Assembly: GCA_902795875.1 (NCBI GenBank)
Contig: CADBND010000149.1
Span: 1-5,685, forward strand
From: an uncultured Erysipelotrichaceae bacterium
GTDB lineage: Bacteria > Bacillota_I > Bacilli_A > Erysipelotrichales > Erysipelotrichaceae
DNA length: 5,685 nt
Direction: 5' to 3'
The translations under genes and the position numbers were made by a program. The notes beneath the pieces were generated by a model. It had not been told where the DNA came from. It made no database searches and saw nothing but the letters and a program-made list of their open reading frames with translations. Positions 1 to 5,472 of this stretch are shown here, piece after piece. How positions within the stretch are numbered: position 1 is the stretch's first letter; every line of letters starts with the position of its first letter.

Positions 1-846
1 AACGACGTCTTCGCCTTGCGCATTCATCAGGAATTCACCAAAAAGTTTCTTTTCGCCCGTAGCCGGGCTTCTTGTGAAGGCAACACCGGTACCGCAATCG
101 TCACCCATGTTACCGAATACCATCATCTGAACGTTGACAGCGGTACCCCAGGAAGAGGGAATATCGTTTTCTTTACGATAGAAGATCGCTCTCGGGTTGT
201 TCCAGGAACGGAAGACAGCTTCGATTGCTCTTTCCAGCTGAACGCTTGTATCCTGCGGGAAGTCTTCCTTCAGTTCCTTCTTGTAGAAGGCCTTGAATCT
301 CTTAACGAGTTCCTTCATATCATCGGCATCGAGTTCGGTATCGAGTTTGACACCTTTCTTTTCCTTGACCTCATCGATGATCTCTTCGAATCTCTTCTTA
401 GAGAGTTCCATGACAACATCGGAGAACATCTGGATGAAACGACGATAGGAATCGTATGCGAATCTTTCGTTGTTTGTCTTCTTGGCGATCGTTTCAGCAA
501 CTTCATCATTGATACCAAGGTTGAGGATGGTATCCATCATACCAGGCATCGATGCTCTTGCGCCGGATCTTACAGAAACCAGTAACGGATTCTTAGAATC
601 GCCCAGTTTTCTTCCAGCCTGTTTTTCAAGTTTTGTCAAAGCAACTTTAACCTGTGACATGATATCCTTGTTGATCTTCTTGCCATCATCGTAATAAGCG
701 TTACATGCTTCGGTCGTGATGGTGAAGCCGTAAGGTACCGGTAATCCAAGGCTGGCCATCTCGGCCAGGTTGGCACCTTTACCACCAAGGAGTTCACGCA
801 TGTTTGCATTTCCTTCTGCAAACATATAAACGTACTTTTTGCTCAT
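1..846 (-). CDS. ppdK: Pyruvate phosphate dikinase, N-terminal part (cut by window edge)
   Basis: Cytoplasmic enzyme that interconverts pyruvate + ATP + Pi with PEP + AMP + PPi, linking glycolysis and gluconeogenesis. The reading frame was translated from the reverse complement: it starts at ATG 846-844 and stays open for 282 codons to the window edge, so the C-terminal two thirds (phosphohistidine and PEP/pyruvate domains) are missing; the family is usually about 870-900 residues. The visible part is the ATP-grasp nucleotide-binding domain: GGKGANLAEM at residues 21-30, the family signature VRSGARASMPGMMDT at about 92-106, and GDDCGTGVAFTRSPATGE at about 248-265. The start is supported by AGGAG at 856-852, five bases upstream, and by the usual family N-terminus (MSKKYVYMFAEG). 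It is transcribed away from yloU across a divergent promoter region. No frameshift is seen. The identification rests on recognised family motifs. Confidence 0.97.
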   Translation of the reverse strand, partial: MSKKYVYMFAEGNANMRELLGGKGANLAEMASLGLPVPYGFTITTEACNAYYDDGKKINKDIMSQVKVALTKLEKQAGRKLGDSKNPLLVSVRSGARASMPGMMDTILNLGINDEVAETIAKKTNNERFAYDSYRRFIQMFSDVVMELSKKRFEEIIDEVKEKKGVKLDTELDADDMKELVKRFKAFYKKELKEDFPQDTSVQLERAIEAVFRSWNNPRAIFYRKENDIPSSWGTAVNVQMMVFGNMGDDCGTGVAFTRSPATGEKKLFGEFLMNAQGEDVV

Positions 847-880
847 TTTTTCTCCTTTTCAGTCTGTTTTTGACCTATTT

Positions 881-889
881 ATTTTAACA
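881..889 (-). promoter_or_regulatory. Probable extended -10 promoter of ppdK
   Basis: On the minus strand the sequence reads TGTTAAAAT (889-881), an extended -10 element with hexamer TAAAAT. Transcription would start near 874, a G on the minus strand, giving a leader of about 28 nt that contains the AGGAG ribosome binding site. No good -35 box lies 16-18 bp upstream. A second -10 candidate, TATAAT at 929-924 on the minus strand, would give a leader of about 70 nt, so the true start is uncertain. Confidence 0.4.
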
Positions 890-932
890 TAAAAAGATCG
901 TGTTTTATTATTATCTGAGGGTTATTATAAAG

Positions 933-961
933 TTTTAATAAAAAGAAGTATTTGCTATAAT
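933..961 (+). promoter_or_regulatory. Promoter of the yloU-fakA operon
   Basis: A consensus TATAAT at 956-961 is preceded by TGC (953-955), making an extended -10 element, TGCTATAAT. The hexamer at the 17-bp spacing, TTTTAA (933-938), matches the -35 consensus poorly, as is common when an extended -10 is present. The predicted start near 967-968 gives a leader of about 20 nt carrying GGAGG at 976-980. This is the best promoter match in the window. Confidence 0.7.
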
Positions 962-987
962 GTAATAGTTAATCCGGAGGAACGAAA

Positions 988-1347
988 ATGCCTATCAATA
1001 GAAAAACAAGCTTAGGACAGATCAAGATCTCGGACAGCGCGATCGCTTCATTAGCCGGTACCACGGTCAACGAATGCTACGGCGTTGTAGGCATGATCTC
1101 CAAGAACTATCTGGTCGACGGATATTCCGCTCTTTTGAAAAAAGAAAACTACGCCAAAGGCATCGTAGTGAAAAATGACAAGCAGGGTATCAAGATCGAT
1201 GTATATGTCGTCATATCCTACGGCGTGAAGATCTCTGAAGTGGTCTCGCAGCTGCAGGAGAGAGTCAAGTATGCGCTCGAGAAGACTTTGAATATGGATG
1301 TGGAATGCGTCAATGTCCATGTGGAAGGGATACTCGTCAATGAATAA
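988..1347 (+). CDS. yloU: Asp23/Gls24 family protein, YloU type
   Basis: Small (119-residue) cytoplasmic protein of the Asp23/Gls24 (DUF322) family. Family members are linked to envelope stress and alkaline shock, but the biochemical role of the YloU branch is not established. The sequence has the usual beta-alpha pattern: GQIKISDSAIASLAG (about 10-24), a CYGVVGM segment (30-36), a strand pair around VVKNDKQGIKIDVYVVISYG (60-79), an amphipathic helix (about 83-100) and the closing VECVNVHVEGI (105-115). There is no signal peptide or membrane segment. The start is fixed by GGAGG at 976-980, seven bases before ATG. The gene is first in an operon; its end overlaps the fakA start by 8 nt. This pairing is the same as yloU-yloV in Bacillus and is conserved widely in Bacillota, which strongly supports the name; the functional connection to fatty acid kinase is unknown. 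Confidence 0.93.
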   Translation: MPINRKTSLGQIKISDSAIASLAGTTVNECYGVVGMISKNYLVDGYSALLKKENYAKGIVVKNDKQGIKIDVYVVISYGVKISEVVSQLQERVKYALEKTLNMDVECVNVHVEGILVNE

Positions 1348-2989
1348 GATCAATGTAGAAGATTTTAAAGGCATGATCCGCTCCGGCTGTGCCAATTTGG
1401 AAAATCATGCCGCTGAAATAAACACGCTCAATGTCTTCCCGGTCCCCGATGGTGACACCGGCACCAATATGTCGATGACTTTCACCAACGGCTATCAGGA
1501 AGCAGTTAAATGTACATCCGATTCGATCTCTGATGTAGCCAAGGCATTTTCACGCGGACTTCTGATGGGTGCCAGGGGAAACTCCGGTGTCATCACATCG
1601 CAGATCTTCCGCGGTTTCTACCAGCATATCGACGGAAAGAGCGAGATCGAAACAGCTGATGTGGCACAGGCATTCGAAAACGGTGCCCGTGTTGCCTACA
1701 AGGCCATCATGAAACCGGTCGAAGGAACTATCCTTACTGTCATCCGGGAAGCTTCCTGGTATGCGAACCACGACTATGAAACGGAACCTTTCGATTTAGA
1801 GACATATTTTAAAAAACTCTGTGATTATTCAGCGGAATCGCTGGAACATACACCTGATTATCTTCCAGTCTTAAAAGAAGTCGGAGTCGTCGACTCCGGC
1901 GGTGCGGGCCTCTTGAAGATTCTTGAAGGTTTCAAAGCTTACATAGACGGTCATCCTTTCGATTTCACGGAAAAGAAAGAAGAGACACAGATGAATCCGG
2001 CACTTATGCTGGAAAATGAAGAATTCGGTTACTGCACGGAATTTATCATTAGACTGGATGAAAACTATGTAAACACATTTGACGAAAAGATACTGAAGAA
2101 AAAGCTCACCGATATGGGTGGCGAATCGCTGGTCGTCGTAAAGGATGATGATCTCGTCAAGGTTCACGTCCATACACTCAAACCGGGCGATGCGCTCAAT
2201 ATCGGTCAGCGATACGGTGAATTCATCAAGCTGAAGATCGAGAACATGCAAGAACAGCATTCCACGATCATTGCCAATGCGCAAACCCAGCCACTCAAGA
2301 AAGAAGAAAAGAAAGTCAAGGAACCTCAGAAGTACGGTATCGTTGCCGTTGCGGCAGGGGAAGGCGTTACAAAGCTTTTCTATGATCTTGGTGCCGATGT
2401 CGTTGTATCCGGCGGACAGACGATGAATCCTTCAACGGAAGATTTCGTAAAAGTCGTCAACGAACTTGACAACTGTGAAAATATCTTCATCTTCCCGAAT
2501 AACTCAAATATCATCCTTGCGGCAAAACAGACGCAGTCTGTCATGAGCGAACGCAACATCTATGTCATGGAGACCAAGTCGATCCAGGCCGGTCTTTCGG
2601 CAGTAGGTATGTTCAACAAGGAAGGGGAAGTTGATGATATCATCGCTGATCTCGAAGATGTCATCGCCAATGTAGATGCTTCTTCGGTGACTTATGCGAT
2701 AAAGGATACCAGCTACGAAGGCGTTGAAGTGAAAGAGGGCGATTATATCGCTATTGCCGGTCATACGATCGTCGCTTCCGGCAAGGATCGTCGGCAGGTG
2801 CTCTTCACGTTGCTGGACCATCTGTTTGAGAATAAAGAAAAGGAACTGATCACTGTCATTTATGGCGAAGGTTCTGATCCTGATGAGATCGCAGATGTGG
2901 AAAAATATATCGGTGAACATTCTTCACTGGAATGTGAAGTGATCGACGGTGGTCAGCCGGTATACTCTTATCTGATAGGTTTGGAATAA
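1340..2989 (+). CDS. fakA: Fatty acid kinase catalytic subunit (DAK2 domain, YloV/FakA)
   Basis: ATP-dependent kinase that phosphorylates fatty acids bound to a FakB carrier, giving acyl-phosphate for PlsX/PlsY phospholipid synthesis. The 549 residues match the usual length (about 550). The N-terminal DAK2 kinase domain (about 1-200) has the metal-binding FPVPDGDTGTN at 33-43 (D37, D39), GARGNSG at 77-83 and DSGGAG at 185-190. The middle domain has GYCTEF (C232) and VHVH (H276, H278), matching the Cys/His positions reported to bind zinc in staphylococcal FakA (from memory). A Lys/Glu-rich linker near 312-330 leads to a C-terminal domain starting at about Y332 (YGIVAVAAGEG; FPNNSNI) with a DegV/EDD-like look. 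The ATG at 1340 is chosen over the in-frame ATG at 1298, which would lie deep inside yloU; it has AAGGG 10 nt upstream and gives the standard FakA N-terminus. The 8-nt overlap with yloU suggests translational coupling. No fakB is present in the window. Confidence 0.95.
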   Translation: MNKINVEDFKGMIRSGCANLENHAAEINTLNVFPVPDGDTGTNMSMTFTNGYQEAVKCTSDSISDVAKAFSRGLLMGARGNSGVITSQIFRGFYQHIDGKSEIETADVAQAFENGARVAYKAIMKPVEGTILTVIREASWYANHDYETEPFDLETYFKKLCDYSAESLEHTPDYLPVLKEVGVVDSGGAGLLKILEGFKAYIDGHPFDFTEKKEETQMNPALMLENEEFGYCTEFIIRLDENYVNTFDEKILKKKLTDMGGESLVVVKDDDLVKVHVHTLKPGDALNIGQRYGEFIKLKIENMQEQHSTIIANAQTQPLKKEEKKVKEPQKYGIVAVAAGEGVTKLFYDLGADVVVSGGQTMNPSTEDFVKVVNELDNCENIFIFPNNSNIILAAKQTQSVMSERNIYVMETKSIQAGLSAVGMFNKEGEVDDIIADLEDVIANVDASSVTYAIKDTSYEGVEVKEGDYIAIAGHTIVASGKDRRQVLFTLLDHLFENKEKELITVIYGEGSDPDEIADVEKYIGEHSSLECEVIDGGQPVYSYLIGLE

Positions 2990-3009
2990 ACAGGCTCGTC
3001 CTGTTTTTT
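2988..3009 (+). terminator. Short intrinsic terminator after fakA
   Basis: A perfect 7-bp stem, AAACAGG (2988-2994) and CCTGTTT (3000-3006), closes a 5-base loop (CTCGT) and runs into a T6 tract (3004-3009). Its left arm begins inside the fakA stop codon. Only four of the pairs form the CAGG/CCTG core and the rest are A-T, so it is probably leaky. It also sits a few bases ahead of the next gene's ribosome binding site, so partial read-through may be how that gene is expressed. Confidence 0.6.
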
Positions 3010-3023
3010 CTTAGAGGAAAATA

Positions 3024-3575
3024 ATGGATATCGATCTGAATGAGATTAAAGTTGAAAGTGAGTGGCCTTTGATCGCAAGGATAAAGGACGATCTTTTTCC
3101 ATATGAAGGATATGATCATATACGCTATACCGCCCGAGCATTGGCAGAGAACGAAGAAGGAAAATTTGGTTTTCTGCACATCGTCGGAGAAGACTATTTC
3201 GGTGTCCGCGATCATCTTGAGACCTGCGGCGGCGGAATGGAAGAGAACGAAGGCGTATTTGATACGCTTCAAAGGGAGATCATGGAAGAGATGGGCTTTA
3301 AGACCAAAGGGATGAAGATCGTCGGTTCCATACTGGATGCCTACAATCTTTTGAAAAGAGTGACCTATTCCAGTTTCGCCCATGCCTATGTGGATACAAA
3401 AGAAAACTTCGCTCTGGAAAGGACAGAAGCGGAACAGATCCTGATCCAAGAGATCGTATGGCTTCCTCCTGAAGAGGCTTTATACCGGTTGGAACATATC
3501 TATTCCAGTAAAGTCGATCTCATCGTGCAGCGCCGTGATGCGGCAGCGCTTCGCTACTATCTTGAACACCGTTAA
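3024..3575 (+). CDS. Nudix hydrolase, substrate unknown
   Basis: A 183-residue Nudix-fold protein expected to hydrolyse a nucleoside diphosphate linked to another group, using divalent metal. The Nudix box is a perfect match to G-x5-E-x7-REUxEExGU: it runs from G70 to F92, with E76, R84, E85, E88 and E89 in place; the catalytic part reads REIMEEMGF. The domain covers about 30-160 (IRYTARALAENEEGKFGFL before the box; TYSSFAHAYV and IVWLPPEEAL after it). The first 30 residues and the C-terminal helix rich in Arg (VQRRDAAALRYYLEHR) carry no motif I recognise, so the substrate (for example 8-oxo-dGTP, ADP-ribose or a dinucleotide) cannot be assigned. The start is supported by AGAGG at 3013-3017, six bases upstream of ATG. 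It lies 34 bp after fakA behind a short terminator and has no convincing promoter of its own; TATACT at 2961-2966 inside fakA is a weak candidate. It may be the last gene of the yloU operon. Confidence 0.9.
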   Translation: MDIDLNEIKVESEWPLIARIKDDLFPYEGYDHIRYTARALAENEEGKFGFLHIVGEDYFGVRDHLETCGGGMEENEGVFDTLQREIMEEMGFKTKGMKIVGSILDAYNLLKRVTYSSFAHAYVDTKENFALERTEAEQILIQEIVWLPPEEALYRLEHIYSSKVDLIVQRRDAAALRYYLEHR

Positions 3576-3576
3576 A

Positions 3577-3603
3577 AAAGCTGCGGATCATTCCGCAGCT
3601 TTC
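3577..3603. terminator. Bidirectional intrinsic terminator between convergent genes
   Basis: A perfect 11-bp stem, AAAGCTGCGGA (3577-3587) and TCCGCAGCTTT (3592-3602), with a TCAT tetraloop. On the plus strand it ends in TTTCTTT and serves the Nudix gene (stop at 3573-3575). On the minus strand the stem is followed by TTTTTT (3579-3574 complement) and serves the acyl-CoA synthetase; this is the stronger direction. The last four codons and the TGA stop of the synthetase are part of the hairpin. Confidence 0.9.
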
Positions 3604-5360
3604 TTTATCTCTTCTTCTTTTATCTTCATCAGTTCTTCTTCTTCCAGAACTCTGTAGGCAACTTTTCCTACGAGAGTCTTAGGCATGGAATCTCTGAATT
3701 CGATATCGTAAGGCATTTCGTATTTCGCAAGGTGCAGACGGCAATGTGCCATCAGCTTTTCTTTTTCCTGTTCATCTGCCGCAATACCCGGCTTGAGTGT
3801 TACGAAGGCTTTGACCTTGTGCATCTTGTATGGATCTGGAACTCCGATGACGCAGGACATCAGGACATCATCATGTGAATCAATGATGTTTTCCAACTGT
3901 GCCGGATAGATGTTGTAACCGGAAGAGATGATCATCCTCTTGGAACGGCCCTTGAAATAGATGAAGCCTTCATCATCCATATAACCGAGGTCACCGGTAT
4001 GGACCCAGGTACGTCCGTCGTGTTCGGACTTTCTTAAGGTCATGGCCGTCTCTTCAGGATTGTTCCAGTAATATTGCATATTGGTAGGTCCGGAGATGAG
4101 GATCTCGCCTTCTTCGCCGTAAGGAACTTCCTCGTCCGTATCCGGTTTGACGATCTTCATGAACGTATCAGGGAAGGGGATACCGATCGAACCTTCCTTA
4201 TACATTGTAGGTGGAGTAAGACAGCACGCTGTGACTGTTTCAGTCGTACCGTAACCTTCTCTGACCTGAATCGTAGCGTGATGGTCGTAGAGGAACTTGT
4301 CAAGTTTCTTCTTCAGCTCGATTGAAAGCGAATCGCCGCCGGAGAAGCAGCCCTTCAGATAGGAAAGATCTTTTCCTTCCATCTGCGGGATACGAAGCAG
4401 AGCTTCAAATAATGTCGGTACACCGGCAATGAAGTTACATTTGTTTTTGAGGATGGCCTTCGCATAGGACTTCGGCGTGAAACGCGGAAGAAGGATGACT
4501 CTGCCAGCCTGTGAGAGCATCGAGTGGATGCAGACACCTAAACCGAAACCGTGGAACAAAGGCATTGCTGCCAGCATCTTGTCGCCAGGCCTGTACATCG
4601 GATTGGTCGCAACGATCTGTTGACCGAGGTTGTTGAAGTTGGAATTGGAAAGCACAATGCCTTTGGTCGTACCGGTCGTTCCGCCTGAGTAAAGCATGAC
4701 AGCCGGATCGCTTCCTTTTCTCTGCTTGCGGTAATTGTAGAAACAGCTGTTGGAGATCTTCATGAACTGATCCCAACGGATGACCGGAGCGTCCTTGGGG
4801 ATCTTTTCGATCTTCCTGCCTTCGGTAAGCATGTAGCCGGCACGGATCGGTCTGCTGAGTTCATCACGGATCGAGGCGATGATGATATTTACGACGTTGG
4901 TGTTCTCTCTGATCCTTTCGAACTTGTGATAGAACTGATCCAGCGTGACCGCCGTGACTGAATTGGAAACATTGAGATAATGCTCGATCTCTTTCTCGGC
5001 GGAAAGAGGATGGACCATATTGGCGATGGCACCGACGAGGTTCACCGCGTAGAACATATAGATAGCCTGCGGACAGTTCGGCATGGCGATCGTGACGCAG
5101 TCATTTTCTCTTATACCGATCGTACGAAGGGCTTTCGCACACTTTTCGATCTGTTCGATCATGTGACGGTAAGTCGTGGAACGTCCCATAAAATCAAAGG
5201 CGACGGCGTTGGGATATTTCTTGGCAACATTCTCAACGGCTTCAAACATGGAACCGTCGAAGTAGTTCAATGTCAAAGGAATATCGCTGTTTTCGCACGT
5301 CTTTGCCCAAGGGATCCTTTCAGTGATCGGAATATACTTTTCTGTTTTTTGTGCAGTCAT
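3588..5360 (-). CDS. AMP-forming acyl-CoA synthetase (ANL superfamily), probably long-chain fatty acid
   Basis: Adenylate-forming ligase that activates a carboxylic acid to acyl-AMP and then to a thioester, usually acyl-CoA. All ANL core motifs are present in 590 residues: P-loop YSGGTTGTTKG (224-234), PLFHGFG (267-273), YGTTE (370-374), TGDLGYMDDEG (455-465), FKGRSKRMI (469-477) and the catalytic lysine K566 in PKTLVGKVAYR. The length and the MPNCPQ...HPLSAEKEIEHYL region (94-129) resemble FadD-type fatty acid ligases, but the acyl pocket cannot be read with confidence; another carboxylate or an acyl carrier protein acceptor is possible. The P-loop has Thr232 where the family normally has Pro. 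The C-terminus (571-590) is a Glu/Lys-rich helix. No signal peptide or membrane segment is evident. The start has AAGGGAG (5374-5368) seven bases upstream. It is transcribed alone: convergent with the Nudix gene and divergent from ligA. Confidence 0.92.
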   Translation of the reverse strand: MTAQKTEKYIPITERIPWAKTCENSDIPLTLNYFDGSMFEAVENVAKKYPNAVAFDFMGRSTTYRHMIEQIEKCAKALRTIGIRENDCVTIAMPNCPQAIYMFYAVNLVGAIANMVHPLSAEKEIEHYLNVSNSVTAVTLDQFYHKFERIRENTNVVNIIIASIRDELSRPIRAGYMLTEGRKIEKIPKDAPVIRWDQFMKISNSCFYNYRKQRKGSDPAVMLYSGGTTGTTKGIVLSNSNFNNLGQQIVATNPMYRPGDKMLAAMPLFHGFGLGVCIHSMLSQAGRVILLPRFTPKSYAKAILKNKCNFIAGVPTLFEALLRIPQMEGKDLSYLKGCFSGGDSLSIELKKKLDKFLYDHHATIQVREGYGTTETVTACCLTPPTMYKEGSIGIPFPDTFMKIVKPDTDEEVPYGEEGEILISGPTNMQYYWNNPEETAMTLRKSEHDGRTWVHTGDLGYMDDEGFIYFKGRSKRMIISSGYNIYPAQLENIIDSHDDVLMSCVIGVPDPYKMHKVKAFVTLKPGIAADEQEKEKLMAHCRLHLAKYEMPYDIEFRDSMPKTLVGKVAYRVLEEEELMKIKEEEIKKAAE

Positions 5361-5384
5361 TTTCTATCTCCCTTAAATCGTATA

Positions 5385-5399
5385 AGTGAATTTATCACT
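5385..5399. promoter_or_regulatory. Inverted repeat, possible operator of the acyl-CoA synthetase gene
   Basis: AGTGA (5385-5389) and TCACT (5395-5399) form a perfect 5-bp inverted repeat around a 5-base spacer (ATTTA). It sits at and just after the predicted transcription start of the synthetase gene, between the -10 box and the ribosome binding site, where a bound repressor would block transcription. The symmetry is visible directly; the operator role is inferred, and a short AT-rich repeat can arise by chance. Confidence 0.35.
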
Positions 5400-5407
5400 A
5401 AATAATA

Positions 5408-5413
5408 ATTATA
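5408..5413 (-). promoter_or_regulatory. -10 box of the acyl-CoA synthetase promoter, no -35 box
   Basis: The minus strand reads a consensus TATAAT at 5413-5408. Transcription would begin near 5401-5399, giving a leader of about 40 nt with AAGGGAG before the start codon. The hexamer at 17-bp spacing is GGCTAT, which does not resemble TTGACA, and there is no extended -10 TG. The space upstream is instead filled by three TGGG repeats at 10-bp intervals, which suggests an activator-dependent promoter. Confidence 0.5.
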
Positions 5414-5440
5414 TCCCATAGTTTCCCAAAATAGCCCATT
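5414..5440. repeat. Three CCCA (TGGG) repeats in exact 10-bp phase
   Basis: CCCA occurs at 5415-5418, 5425-5428 and 5435-5438, each exactly 10 bp apart, in an otherwise AT-rich spacer. On the minus strand this reads TGGG three times, ending two bases before the TATAAT of the synthetase promoter. All three copies therefore face the same side of the helix and occupy the -35 region. The pattern is seen directly; a binding role is inferred. Confidence 0.45.
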
Positions 5441-5460
5441 TTTGTGCCGAATTAATGTAA

Positions 5461-5466
5461 TATAAT
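5461..5466 (+). promoter_or_regulatory. -10 box of ligA, placing transcription start on the ATG
   Basis: A consensus TATAAT at 5461-5466 is the only good -10 element ahead of ligA. Counting seven bases from its last position puts +1 at 5473, which is the A of the ligA ATG. There is no clear -35 box (ATTTTT at the 17-bp spacing) and no purine-rich ribosome binding site between the box and the start codon, so the message is predicted to be leaderless. Confidence 0.5.
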
Positions 5467-5472
5467 TGATTT

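Noticed and set aside
16..585. 189-codon plus-strand open frame opposite ppdK
   Set aside because: It is exactly antisense to a clear PPDK coding region and has no family motif; the codon usage of ppdK creates it.
847..987. Possible riboswitch or small RNA in the ppdK-yloU intergenic region
   Set aside because: The region is only 141 bp, AT-rich and filled by two promoters; I see no GC-rich conserved stem or terminator.
1298..1339. Upstream in-frame ATG that would extend FakA by 14 residues
   Set aside because: It would lie 50 nt inside yloU; the ATG at 1340 has a better placed ribosome binding site and matches the normal FakA N-terminus.
2961..2966. TATACT as an internal promoter for the Nudix gene
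   Set aside because: A near-consensus -10 but with no matching -35 or extended TG, inside coding sequence, and a terminator would follow it; too weak to list as a feature.
2856..3449. 197-codon minus-strand open frame across the fakA end and the Nudix gene
   Set aside because: It spans the complement of two real genes and a terminator, has no recognisable domain, and the sense strand carries a perfect Nudix box.
4980..5405. 141-codon plus-strand open frame opposite the acyl-CoA synthetase start
   Set aside because: It is a shadow of the conserved N-terminal part of the synthetase and crosses that gene's promoter region; no motif supports it.
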